Positions 45,329-55,001 of a stretch of 64,000 nucleotides of DNA are shown here, piece after piece. The stretch is from Cyanobacterium sp. Dongsha4. Lineage in GTDB: Bacteria; Cyanobacteriota; Cyanobacteriia; Cyanobacteriales; Cyanobacteriaceae. A program made the translations under genes and the position numbers. Every line of letters begins with the position of its first letter. The first letter of the stretch is position 1. The notes below the pieces were generated by a model. That model worked only from the letters and a program-made list of their open reading frames with translations. It was not told where the DNA came from and searched no databases. Location: NCBI RefSeq assembly GCF_036345015.1, contig NZ_CP084098.1, positions 1 through 64,000 of the forward strand. The letters are read 5' to 3'.

Positions 45329-46096
45329 ATGTTAGCAAAAAGAATATTACCCTGTTTAGATGTTAATGCTGGTAGAGTGGTTAAAGGTGTAAATTTTACC
45401 AATTTGAAAGATGCAGGTGATCCCGTTGAACTAGCAAAGCTATATAATGATGCAGGGGCAGATGAATTAGTTTTTCTGGATATTACCGCTACCCATGAAG
45501 CGAGAGACACAATCATTGATGTGGTATATCGCACTGCAGAACAAGTATTTATTCCTCTTACTGTTGGGGGGGGGATTAAAACCTTAGAAAATGTTAAGGA
45601 TTTGTTAAGGGCGGGAGCGGATAAAATAAGTGTCAACTCAACGGCAGTAAGGAATCCAGATTTTATTAATAAAGCTAGTGAGCGTTTTGGCAGTCAATGT
45701 ATTGTTGTTGCTATTGATGCAAGAAGAAGAGAAGATGCAAATAATCCGGGGTGGGATGTATATGTGAGAGGCGGAAGGGAAAACACTGGAATTGATGCGG
45801 TGACATGGGCGAAAGAGGTGACGGAGAGAGGTGCCGGGGAATTACTAATTACCAGTATGGATGCGGATGGAACTCAAGCAGGATATGATTTAGAATTAAC
45901 TAAAACCATTGCGGAAATGGTGGAAATACCTGTTATCGCCTCTGGGGGTGCTGGTAACTGTCATCATATTTATCAAGCCTTAACAGAGGGAAAAGCAGAA
46001 GCGGCTTTGTTAGCTTCTTTATTACATTATGGACAATTGACGGTAGAAGAGATTAAAAAATACTTAAGTAGTCATCAAGTGCCAGTAAGAAATTAA
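45329..46096 (+). CDS. hisF: Imidazole glycerol phosphate synthase subunit HisF
   Basis: A 255-residue (beta/alpha)8 cyclase of histidine synthesis, making IGP and AICAR from PRFAR with ammonia from His[21 protein letters not shown] holds the first catalytic Asp, [15 protein letters not shown] the second; [11 protein letters not shown] and [11 protein letters not shown] are phosphate-binding loops. Good AAAGGAGAG ribosome site. Length normal. hisH is not nearby. Confidence 0.96.
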   Translation: MLAKRILPCLDVNAGRVVKGVNFTNLKDAGDPVELAKLYNDAGADELVFLDITATHEARDTIIDVVYRTAEQVFIPLTVGGGIKTLENVKDLLRAGADKISVNSTAVRNPDFINKASERFGSQCIVVAIDARRREDANNPGWDVYVRGGRENTGIDAVTWAKEVTERGAGELLITSMDADGTQAGYDLELTKTIAEMVEIPVIASGGAGNCHHIYQALTEGKAEAALLASLLHYGQLTVEEIKKYLSSHQVPVRN

Positions 46097-46169
46097 TTTT
46101 TTCCTTAACGAAAGTTAATATTTCTGAGAAAGATGTATTAAAATAGACTAAAACTTACATTCTTAAGAA

Positions 46170-46364
46170 ATGTTAATTCCGATTCTCATTTTAGATATAG
46201 CTTTAGTAGCTTGGTCGTTGCATTTGATGCAACAGGCTTTTGATAGCCGAGAATTCTCTTTGATGTTAGCTGGTACATTAGTTGCCCTTGCGGCGGCCGC
46301 AATGATGGTAGTTTATTTTTTGGTTCACAATTGTCTAGCATATTTTGCTAACATTCCTAGTTAA
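46170..46364 (+). CDS. Small two-helix membrane protein
   Basis: A 64-residue hydrophobic protein with two predicted membrane helices (MLIPILILDIALVAWSLHL and LAGTLVALAAAAMMVVYFLV), joined by QQAFDSREFS. It lies 73 bp after hisF in the same direction. I do not recognise the family; similar small proteins are common in cyanobacterial thylakoids, but no role can be given. Codon use and a clean start support a real gene. Confidence 0.6.
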   Translation: MLIPILILDIALVAWSLHLMQQAFDSREFSLMLAGTLVALAAAAMMVVYFLVHNCLAYFANIPS

Positions 46365-46490
46365 TTATTGATATTTCTGTCTATTTATTCAGATAATTTG
46401 AGGAAAGTTTTTTGATACTAGAATTGTAAATAATTAGATATTGAATATCATCTATACTATTGATTGCTTTTGTGATTTTGTTGATAATCC

Positions 46491-47663
46491 TCAAGATTCT
46501 GAGAGGGATTTTAGGTGAAATAGTATTTTTTCCGCTTCTAAAGAATTAAAATATTTTTTGCTATTTTCGGCAATTTCTTGAATATATTTAAGGGCAGATT
46601 TTGCTTTTAGTTGTTTCCATGAGTAACAAAGACTTTGGAGAATTTCTGAGGTGTTTTTACTTGGGGGGATATTTTCATAAAAATTATTTAAAATTGCGAT
46701 CGCATCTTGTGTTATTTTGGAATCAGTAATTCTACCTAAAACTTTAATTATTTCCAATGTGAGTAAGTTATCAGCTAAGATTATATAGTTTCCTAAAGAT
46801 TGGATACTTTTTTCTGTTTCTATCCATGCCAGTGACTTAATGATAGTTATTTTTAATGGTATGGGAGTATAAGGAGAGATTAAAGATTTCTCCAGAAAAT
46901 TAACCGCTAGAGGGTGACTACATTTACTTAATGTAATTGCCGCTTGTTGGGCAACCCCAAGATTGAGATCATCGAGTAAGGGTGCAATAATTGATATAAG
47001 GGGAATTTCTTGAGTTTTTTTCAACCTTAAACCAATTCCGATTAAGGCTTCTTTACGAACACTAGAGCTATTATCCTCCAATGCCTCTATCATAACCTTA
47101 AGTATGGAAGTGCGATCGAAATTTTTTAAAGCAGTGAGAGAGTAAAGTCTAACTTGACTATTTTCATCCTTAGTAACAGATAGTAATGGTGCAATAATCG
47201 AAGTGTGAGGAATTTGTGCTAGGGCTTTAGTGGCAAAAATACGATATTCTTCTTGATTTAGTAGATTAGATAAAAAGCCAACACACTCCTTACCTTGAGA
47301 AGCTAGAGTTTCAATGGCGAGAGTAATTAATTCTTCTGACTGAGTGAGAGAAAATAACTCACTAATAATTAATATTACTTGAGGACTTTTAATTTGTTCA
47401 ACTATTCTCAAGGCACTGCAACGCAAATCCAAATCCACATTTTCATCGAGAATAATCTCTTTCAATAAGGGTATAACCTTTTCTCCATATTTAACCAAAA
47501 CTTTAGAAACAACCCACTTCGCCTCAAAATTGCCCCTTGCTAACATTTCTATAGCAGTCTCTAAAGGGATTGAATCGTAACTACTTAAAATATGGGTGAT
47601 GTCATAATGATTAATCTTCCCTGTTTCTGTTTCTAAATTAAGACTTTCTAAAGTTTGAGACAT
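46491..47663 (-). CDS. HEAT-repeat protein
   Basis: A 390-residue all-helical protein made of HEAT-like repeats of about 30 residues; recurring units include VDLDLRCSALRIVEQIKSPQ, SQVRLYSLTALKNFDRTSIL and SSVRKEALIGIGLRLKK. No bilin-lyase-specific motif was recognised, so it is more likely a scaffold than a phycobilin lyase, though the repeat type is shared. Single gene on the minus strand. Confidence 0.8.
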   Translation of the reverse strand: MSQTLESLNLETETGKINHYDITHILSSYDSIPLETAIEMLARGNFEAKWVVSKVLVKYGEKVIPLLKEIILDENVDLDLRCSALRIVEQIKSPQVILIISELFSLTQSEELITLAIETLASQGKECVGFLSNLLNQEEYRIFATKALAQIPHTSIIAPLLSVTKDENSQVRLYSLTALKNFDRTSILKVMIEALEDNSSSVRKEALIGIGLRLKKTQEIPLISIIAPLLDDLNLGVAQQAAITLSKCSHPLAVNFLEKSLISPYTPIPLKITIIKSLAWIETEKSIQSLGNYIILADNLLTLEIIKVLGRITDSKITQDAIAILNNFYENIPPSKNTSEILQSLCYSWKQLKAKSALKYIQEIAENSKKYFNSLEAEKILFHLKSLSES

Positions 47664-47971
47664 ACCAATAAGTTAATAAAAATTCGATGGGAGATAGGTG
47701 CAGATTAGCTTTATTTTCCGTAGCTCCAAGAGTTAAGTAATTAACTAAGTTTGAGATGTAATTATTTAACCTTCCTAGATAAGTTAATTTCCTTTGTATC
47801 AAAATTTTGTAACGATAATCACATTCTTTTATGGTTGATGCTTTTTAAACATAAATTCGATGCAAAAAATACAAGACAGTTCATATTTTATGCAACTTGT
47901 AACATAAAAGCCAAGATAAAATTAAAACGTTTTTAAGATCAACTTTATCCCCTTTTTTCTCTGTCAAAAAT
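47664..47971. other. AT-rich gap without recognised features
   Basis: A 308-bp gap between the TPR-glycosyltransferase stop and the HEAT gene start, both minus strand. It is AT-rich, shows no conserved protein and no strong hairpin, and presumably contains the HEAT promoter and the glycosyltransferase 3' region. I see nothing more in it. Confidence 0.5.
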
Positions 47972-50218
47972 TTATACAATTAAATCTAATATTACCATTG
48001 GGGATTGCAAATAAATATCCTCTAATCTACTATCAGGATAAAGGAAAGAGTGAAAATGAGAACTACCAATAGCTTCCCCAATTATATAATGGTAGTCCAA
48101 ATTAACTAAATTACTCACCAACCAATAGCAAGGATAAACATAATTTGGTGCAAATATTTCCACAACTTTAGTATTAGGTTGACAAAAAACAAGGTTACTT
48201 AAACCACTACCGTGAGGAGAAATAACTATTTTTGCCTCAGATAATAATTCTGCTTGTTGTTTAACGGAAAATGATTCTAAATCAACTATTTCAAAGTCAT
48301 TTTTTTTCAATAATTTTACTAATTCTTGCTCATTGATAAAACGACGACTATGGGCATTATTTCGGGTTATATATAATTTTCTATAGGGTTTTTGCTCTTT
48401 GTTATATCCCAATAATTTATTTTTCAAATATTGACAACTCCAAGAAGGCATCCAAGCAATACAACCGGGAAATGAAGGAATAATTAATTCTTCAGCTTGA
48501 AGATATAAAGGAAATGAAAGGGGTAATATTTTTTCAGGAGAGATGTTCAATATTTGTAAGGTTTCTTTTTGAAAATTTGTCCTATTATCTACTAAAATAT
48601 AATCAATGTCCTGCCAATTTATACCTAATAGTTCAACTAAATAAAGACGAGGAAAAATGTCAAACAACCAATGAAAATAAACGTTATTTAATAATCCTAC
48701 TAATACTAAAACTTTACCTTCTATTATTGTTTTAGGCGGCAGAAAAGGGCTTTGTAAAAGAGAATGCTTACTAGGGTGACTATCAGGATGATTTGGACTT
48801 AAAGCTGGAGATTCAGGAGACAAATCACCAATTAAATAATTATCTTCCGTAATAATGGCACTACTTCCTTCTGTCTTTTTTAAATACACTTTACCATTAG
48901 GAATTTTGACAAGAAAGGGTTTGGGTAGTTCTATTTTTTCAGGAAAGTAAAAACTGGGATGATTTTTTTTATGAATAGTTTTCGGCGGTTTTAAGTATAA
49001 ATAGTTGTCTAATTCAAAAGAATAATAGTTTGTTTCTAATCGGTTATTTTGTTTTGCCCATTCATAAGCTGTTTCATAATATTGATTAACAGGATTATTA
49101 ATTTGATATTCATGCTCCTTTCTGTTATCTAATTTGGTATTAATTTGTTGTGCAATTATTTGATATTGATGAGGGTTAATTACTTTCAATTTCTCAAGAT
49201 AAAGATTAATATTATCGTATTGATTCTGATAGTAAAGGCTAACAATTAAATTAGTATAAATGATGTCGTTTTCTATTTTGTTGTCTAATGAAATTTGATA
49301 ATAGTGGATTGCTAATTTATATTTTCTTTGGCTAAATAATATGTGAGCAATATTCTGACTAATTTCTCCTAATGATTTATTAGTTTGTAAACTCTCAATT
49401 AAGTCAATATTTAGTTTAATTACTTCTTCTTGATTTACTTTAATTGCTATTTCTTGTTGATACCAATTTTGATAGTTATTAATTGTTTTCGGTATCTGAT
49501 TAATTAATATTTTCCATTTATCGACAACTAGATTTAATTTTTTTTCTATGAGATAGATATAACCTAATTGTCCATAACTTTGAATATGGTGAGGATTTAT
49601 TTTTATTATTTCTTTTAATATGTTTCTTGCGGAGTTATAATCATCAATTTTGAGGTAACAATCTGCTAAGGAGGAGAGAATTTGTAAATTTTGAGGCTCT
49701 ATTTTTTTTCCTTGTTCATAGACTGCGATCGCATTTTTCCATTCTTTTATATCTTCCCATAATTGACCTAAATTTTCATAAGCAATAATACAGTTAGGTT
49801 GGTTTTCTAATAATTTTTTTAAGACTTCTATTCCTAAATCAACGTTACTTTGTTGAGCAAAAATATGAGCTAAATCAATATAAGCACTGACATGATTAGG
49901 ATTTAATTCTAATCCTTGATAATATAACTCTATTGCTAAATTAAAATTATATTGACTATATTTAATTGTGGCAATTTTAAAAATAATTTCAGCAATATTA
50001 TCTATTTCTAATTCATCAATATTTAATAACAATTCTAAGTAAATAGCACCACTTAAATCATTTTCTTCTAAACAAAGATAAGTTATCGCTAAATAATTTT
50101 TGAGAAGATTATTTTCTGGATTTGTTTCTAATAAGTTTGTAATATATTCCTTAGCTAAAAAATACTTTCCCTCTGCCAATAAGTTCTCAATTATATAAAT
50201 ATCATTTTCTCTTAACAT
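47972..50218 (-). CDS. TPR protein with GT61-type glycosyltransferase domain (DUF563)
   Basis: A 748-residue fusion. Residues about 1-360 are tetratricopeptide repeats (for example AIELYYQGLELNPNHVSAYI and AIAVYEQGKKIEPQNLQILS). Residues about 455-740 match the DUF563/family 61 glycosyltransferases: NNVYFHWLFDIFPRLYLVEL, SFPGCIAWMPSWSC, KLYITRNNAHSRRFINEQEL, VISPHGSGLSNLVFCQPNTK. It probably transfers a sugar in polysaccharide or glycoprotein assembly, with TPRs binding a partner. The amt gene follows on the same strand, but across 170 bp. Confidence 0.88.
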   Translation of the reverse strand: MLRENDIYIIENLLAEGKYFLAKEYITNLLETNPENNLLKNYLAITYLCLEENDLSGAIYLELLLNIDELEIDNIAEIIFKIATIKYSQYNFNLAIELYYQGLELNPNHVSAYIDLAHIFAQQSNVDLGIEVLKKLLENQPNCIIAYENLGQLWEDIKEWKNAIAVYEQGKKIEPQNLQILSSLADCYLKIDDYNSARNILKEIIKINPHHIQSYGQLGYIYLIEKKLNLVVDKWKILINQIPKTINNYQNWYQQEIAIKVNQEEVIKLNIDLIESLQTNKSLGEISQNIAHILFSQRKYKLAIHYYQISLDNKIENDIIYTNLIVSLYYQNQYDNINLYLEKLKVINPHQYQIIAQQINTKLDNRKEHEYQINNPVNQYYETAYEWAKQNNRLETNYYSFELDNYLYLKPPKTIHKKNHPSFYFPEKIELPKPFLVKIPNGKVYLKKTEGSSAIITEDNYLIGDLSPESPALSPNHPDSHPSKHSLLQSPFLPPKTIIEGKVLVLVGLLNNVYFHWLFDIFPRLYLVELLGINWQDIDYILVDNRTNFQKETLQILNISPEKILPLSFPLYLQAEELIIPSFPGCIAWMPSWSCQYLKNKLLGYNKEQKPYRKLYITRNNAHSRRFINEQELVKLLKKNDFEIVDLESFSVKQQAELLSEAKIVISPHGSGLSNLVFCQPNTKVVEIFAPNYVYPCYWLVSNLVNLDYHYIIGEAIGSSHFHSFLYPDSRLEDIYLQSPMVILDLIV

Positions 50219-50219
50219 C

Positions 50220-50385
50220 AGTAGTTGGGGATTGAAAAAAATTAATTCCTAATTCCTAATTCCTAAATTATCATTTAAAGTCTTGTATAGATTCTTATGT
50301 ATTAAGACAAAATCAATTTATCTGTTTTTTATTTATCTATACTCATTTAAGTATAACTCCGAACTCCGAACTCCGAACTAAATTT
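50220..50385. repeat. Degenerate intergenic short-motif repeat
   Basis: The gap between the amt stop and the glycosyltransferase start carries AATTCCTAATTCCTAATTCC and AACTCCGAACTCCGAACTCC, tandem three-copy words of the same family as the other gaps. Confidence 0.6.
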
Positions 50386-50390
50386 AATTA

Positions 50391-51917
50391 CTACTGGCTT
50401 TCTCCTTCAAAATCAAAAAATCCAGTATAAGCCTCCATACCATGTTCACCAATATCTAAACCTAAGTATTCCTCTTCCTGAGAAACTCTTAAACCAAAAA
50501 TAGATCTTAACACAACCCAAAATACTGTACTAAAAATAATCATGGCAACCCCCACACTAACAACCCCTAAAATCTGTGAGCCAAGTAACTCAAAAGTACC
50601 ATTACTGAAGAAACCAGCAATATTTTCATCCCCTGTAATGTTCTCGTCAGCGAATAAACCTACGGCAATAGTGCCCCAAATGCCATTAACTAAGTGTACC
50701 GATACTGCACCGACAGGATCATCAATTTTTAATTTATCTAACATATATACAGAAAAAACCACCAAAATACCAGCTAATGCCCCAATAGTGACCGCACTAG
50801 AGTAAGATACCATTGAACATCCCGCAGTAATTGCTACTAATCCTGACAAAATACCGTTGATACTTAGGGATAAATCGGGTTTTCCTGCTAATACCCAACT
50901 ACTAATAGTGCCTGTTAATGCCCCAGAGGCGGCCGCTAAATTCGTCACCACCGCAATATAAGCTATATTTTCTCCTACTGCCATGGTTGAGCCGGGGTTA
51001 AAGCCAAACCAACCAATCCAAAGAATAAAACACCCTAAAGTTGCCAAACTTAAATTATGACCGGGTAAGGGTACTATACCACCATCAGATAAATATTTTC
51101 CTAGTCTTGGTCCTAAAATTATTGCTCCTGTTAAAGCACACCATCCTCCTACAGAATGCACTACCGTTGACCCTGCAAAATCCTGAAATCCAGCTTCTGC
51201 TAACCATCCACCTCCCCAAGTCCAATGTCCTATAATAGGATATGCGATCGCAACTAGGAAAAAACTGAAAAATAAAAAATCAATGAATTTAACTCTCTCT
51301 GCCACCGCACCAGAGACGATTGTCGCCGCCGTACCAGCAAAAGCCACCTGAAATAAAAATTTTGCCGATAAAGGTACTCCTGCCCAACTCAAGGCGTTGT
51401 AAACCCCCTCATAAGCCTCTCCTGTAGCGGGGCTGTTATCTGCTCCTTGTAAAAAAAATCCCTGAGTACCAATAAAGCTATTTCCATCGGCAAACATTAA
51501 ACCGAATCCAATAGCCCAAAAAGCCAAAGTTGATACGGCAAAAACGATTAAATTTTTGGAGAGTAAATTAACGGCGTTTTTACTACGGCAAAATCCTGTT
51601 TCTAACATCGCAAAACCGGCATTCATGGCGATAACTAAAATTGAAGCTATTACCACCCATAGGGTATCCAAGCCTACTTTTAACTCTCCTGTAACGATTT
51701 CTAGGGAAGTAGAACTATCTTGAGCATACACCGCATAACTGGAACATAAGAGTAAAATAACACTTAATAAAACACAACCTTGCCAACTAGAAGATTTCTG
51801 AATTTTGTTGATAATTAACTGAATTTTCCTTTTTTGAGTTCTTGTAATTAACATTGTTTTAGATTCTGTTTTGACTCGCTTATTATAAGTTAAACGAGTT
51901 TTGATTATTAGCATCAA
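50391..51917 (-). CDS. amt: Ammonium transporter
   Basis: A 508-residue AmtB-type channel with an N-terminal signal-like segment ([18 protein letters not shown]) and 11 membrane helices. Family stretches are [30 protein letters not shown]-like [11 protein letters not shown], the pore histidine in [16 protein letters not shown], and [16 protein letters not shown]. It brings in ammonium. The start is ambiguous: ATG 51917 or ATG 51854 ([10 protein letters not shown]), the latter being 487 residues and plausible. No glnB/PII gene is next to it. Confidence 0.93.
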   Translation of the reverse strand: MMLIIKTRLTYNKRVKTESKTMLITRTQKRKIQLIINKIQKSSSWQGCVLLSVILLLCSSYAVYAQDSSTSLEIVTGELKVGLDTLWVVIASILVIAMNAGFAMLETGFCRSKNAVNLLSKNLIVFAVSTLAFWAIGFGLMFADGNSFIGTQGFFLQGADNSPATGEAYEGVYNALSWAGVPLSAKFLFQVAFAGTAATIVSGAVAERVKFIDFLFFSFFLVAIAYPIIGHWTWGGGWLAEAGFQDFAGSTVVHSVGGWCALTGAIILGPRLGKYLSDGGIVPLPGHNLSLATLGCFILWIGWFGFNPGSTMAVGENIAYIAVVTNLAAASGALTGTISSWVLAGKPDLSLSINGILSGLVAITAGCSMVSYSSAVTIGALAGILVVFSVYMLDKLKIDDPVGAVSVHLVNGIWGTIAVGLFADENITGDENIAGFFSNGTFELLGSQILGVVSVGVAMIIFSTVFWVVLRSIFGLRVSQEEEYLGLDIGEHGMEAYTGFFDFEGESQ

Positions 51918-51974
51918 ATTTTACAGAATTTTATAAGTTTTTTATTAGTTTTATTTGACCTTTATATTCAAAAA

Positions 51975-53612
51975 TTATAAATAACTATTATAAATCATAA
52001 TTAACTTTTGTTGAGGGTTATATACTTCTACTGGTATTTTATATTTAGAGCTAATATATTGATAGTTTTTCTCCACCTGATTGATATGATTGATTATCTG
52101 TTTTTCTTGCTCATTATTATTGGTTAAATCACTCATTACTGAAAGAGAAGTAATTTTTTGGATGTACTCATCTGTTAAATATATTTTTATATTCCTGTCA
52201 CTAACACTATAACTACATATTTTCTCTGAACTTTGACAAATTTCTTTTAATTTGGTTTTTATTTCCTCTCTTTTAACTGCTTTTTTTAAAGCACCTTGGG
52301 CAATTTCTAATTTTCCTTCGGCTTCATTTTTTTGTTTTTCTATCTCATCTTTTAACCAACTATCTGGAGAAATAGTACCAGTTAAATTAATAACTTCTTG
52401 CCACAAATTAACTGCTTTTGTCCATTGATTTTGTCTTTCTTGTTCTTGAGCCGATTTCATTTTTGCTTCTATATTTTTTTTCAGATTTAATGCTTTTTCT
52501 TCAACGGTAATTTTCTTTTGAACTTCACTAATCTGCTGAAGATAATCATTAATAATTTTTTCTTTTTGCTGATACACCTCAGTTTGAGGAGGAATTTGTT
52601 CTATTTCTTGGATGGCAGATTTCCATTTTGCTTCTCTTTCTCTCAGGGCTTCTAAAGTATCATTAACGTTATTTTCTCCTTTGATTTGTGCTACTATTTT
52701 TTTCGCATTTTCTCGTTTCTTAATTGCTAAATTTTCTTTCTCTATTTGTCTATTTACAAAAGATAATTGTTGTTGATAGGTGTTAATTCTTAAGGTTTTA
52801 AATTCTTTAAATTCTTCACTTTTTATCTTATTTAAAGGTGCGATCGCATCTTGCCAAAATTGCTTAACTCTTAACCATTCATCTAAAGATAGAGGTAATT
52901 TTTCACTCATATTTTGAGCATTACTAGCAACGCTTTTAGCATCTAAGAATAATTGTAAATCATTAATCTTTTCTTTATAACTATTAATAAGTATTTCGGC
53001 TTGATCATGTTCCTTAGACCAAGATGGTATAGTTTTTAAAGTATCGATATTTTTAACTAAATCAGCAATCAATTCTTTAATTTCATTATCCGTTAAATCA
53101 TTGGTTTCTAACTGATTAAACAAATTATTTGTCGCAACTTCTGTATCTGTAATTACAGTACAAGTACCTAAAACACAAGGACGAGTGAAATAATAAGTAA
53201 TACCAAAAATACTTAAAGAAATAACTCCTAATATAAAAATAATAAAACCAGCCGAAAAATTTGCCGACTTATAAAAAGTGCTTGATGCTTTTTCATCTCC
53301 TATAACATTAGATAAATCTTGATTATTTTCAGCTCTATTTATAGAAGAAAAATAAACTATATCTCGATTTTCGATATTAATAATTGAGTAGTAATCAGTA
53401 ATTTTACAGTCACCAATAATGTCTTTAATTAAATCAACAACTTTTGTTAAAATATTCTCAGAATAACTATTAATCAAAATCAGCAATTGATCATTTTCTG
53501 GTAACTCAATTTGACAATCAAACTCAAGCTGAATTTCCTTCGTAACAACCGCTTTAATTTTTTCTTGGAAAGTTTCAGGGTTTATTTTTTGCCCCATTGC
53601 TGTTTTAATCAT
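51975..53612 (-). CDS. Unknown protein with one membrane helix and coiled coils
   Basis: A 545-residue protein. The N-terminal ~110 residues form a compact soluble part, a single helix lies at about 118-140 (ANFSAGFIIFILGVISLSIF), and the rest is long, charged and helical (for example EKENLAIKKRENAKKIVAQI, EAKMKSAQEQERQNQWTKAV). Such one-helix coiled-coil proteins are common unknowns in cyanobacteria. A second possible start is MGQKINPETF, five residues in. No family recognised. Confidence 0.6.
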   Translation of the reverse strand: MIKTAMGQKINPETFQEKIKAVVTKEIQLEFDCQIELPENDQLLILINSYSENILTKVVDLIKDIIGDCKITDYYSIINIENRDIVYFSSINRAENNQDLSNVIGDEKASSTFYKSANFSAGFIIFILGVISLSIFGITYYFTRPCVLGTCTVITDTEVATNNLFNQLETNDLTDNEIKELIADLVKNIDTLKTIPSWSKEHDQAEILINSYKEKINDLQLFLDAKSVASNAQNMSEKLPLSLDEWLRVKQFWQDAIAPLNKIKSEEFKEFKTLRINTYQQQLSFVNRQIEKENLAIKKRENAKKIVAQIKGENNVNDTLEALREREAKWKSAIQEIEQIPPQTEVYQQKEKIINDYLQQISEVQKKITVEEKALNLKKNIEAKMKSAQEQERQNQWTKAVNLWQEVINLTGTISPDSWLKDEIEKQKNEAEGKLEIAQGALKKAVKREEIKTKLKEICQSSEKICSYSVSDRNIKIYLTDEYIQKITSLSVMSDLTNNNEQEKQIINHINQVEKNYQYISSKYKIPVEVYNPQQKLIMIYNSYL

Positions 53613-53839
53613 AGATAAAAAACCATTAACTTAACTACCTATAAGGTGGATTATAAAATAATCAATACAGGAGGCTAACCTCGCAAGACAAAAATTAACC
53701 CTTATTCATTCAAAAAGTGTATCATTAAATTCAATTTTAATTTATGATCATAGTTAACGATTTATTAAATATCAAAAACTTTACAGACTTTTTGCGTCAA
53801 CTTCACCAACTTTTTCTCTAATCTCTTCTGGTAAAAAAT

Positions 53840-54847
53840 ATGGCAGATAAAATATCTAACAGCAACTTACAACCTTGGTGGAATCGCCCTCTTTGGGGGG
53901 ATAAAAGTATGCTAGAAAAATTAGAATCTATAGTTCATAAACCTCATGATACTATCCCAGAGGAAGTGATTGAGCATCATCAAAGAGTTTTCGGAGAGTT
54001 GAAAATACTGACACCTATAGCGAAAGCCCTAGATAGTAATGAATTTAATAATCCTGAATTTTTGGAATTTGTCCATATTTCTAAATTGTTTGCCTATGAA
54101 ATTGGGGAATATAAAGGTCTAAAAAATTATATTGCATTATTTAGAGTTGCGGTAGAAGCGAGAAATAGTTTTTTGAAAATTGAACAAATAGAGTTATCCT
54201 ATCGTAGTAGTAAACAACAAGAAATGTATCGCTTTCTTCTGGGTTTACTCGAACAACAATTAAACTCTGAAGAATTCATCAAGAAACTAGAACAAAAACA
54301 GCAAGAAATATTACCAGAAATTCATAGTGAAGAAGGAAAAGATGCCATTAATGTATATACTGAAACTCTCAAAAAATTAGCTCGTCAAGATGAGTTAGGT
54401 ATTAAATTAATGTACCTTTTTAAAAAATATCAATTAGAAAATTTTTCCTTATTAAGAATAATATCGGAAATCGTCCAATACTTATTAGAAAGGAATTTGC
54501 GAGATTTTAATGATATAAAAATTTTGGTAAGGGCAAATCAGAATTTATTTGATCAACTAGGAAAAGTTATCGAATTACCTATTGATAAAACTAGAGAAGA
54601 AGATTATGCGAGGATGCTTCAATATATTGCCATGAAACAAAAATACCAAGATATATATATTCAGTTTCTCCGCCTATTAGAAGTAATGACTTCGTGGAGT
54701 CATTTTTACCTAATTTTAAAAGAAATTCGTGAACATTATGACCCTGATGAATTTGAAATTCCTGAAGAATTTAACACTCCTATCCCCGGAATAGAAATTT
54801 ATAATAAGTACCAAGGCGTAATCACGAAGAAATACAAGTCTGACTAG
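53840..54847 (+). CDS. Unknown soluble helical protein
   Basis: A 335-residue, highly charged, mostly helical protein without membrane segments or signal. The start MADKISNSNLQPWWNRPLWG is distinctive, and the C terminus IPGIEIYNKYQGVITKKYKS is basic. I recognise no domain. It lies 154 bp ahead of the NRPS gene in the same direction, but nothing ties it to that pathway. Confidence 0.6.
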   Translation: MADKISNSNLQPWWNRPLWGDKSMLEKLESIVHKPHDTIPEEVIEHHQRVFGELKILTPIAKALDSNEFNNPEFLEFVHISKLFAYEIGEYKGLKNYIALFRVAVEARNSFLKIEQIELSYRSSKQQEMYRFLLGLLEQQLNSEEFIKKLEQKQQEILPEIHSEEGKDAINVYTETLKKLARQDELGIKLMYLFKKYQLENFSLLRIISEIVQYLLERNLRDFNDIKILVRANQNLFDQLGKVIELPIDKTREEDYARMLQYIAMKQKYQDIYIQFLRLLEVMTSWSHFYLILKEIREHYDPDEFEIPEEFNTPIPGIEIYNKYQGVITKKYKSD

Positions 54848-55001
54848 GAATTTTGGCTCTTGTATAATTCTATAAAAGTTCTCTGAATATCAATGTGAAT
54901 TTGTATTTTTAGTTTTTGTATAGGTATCGAAAGTTATTGAAATATTATTCGTTTAGTTGCTATATTGATTTTTAACACTTTAACTTCATGAATATTTAGC
55001 A

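Noticed and set aside
45310-45636. 108-residue minus-strand ORF over hisF
   Set aside because: Antisense shadow of a clear, conserved hisF.
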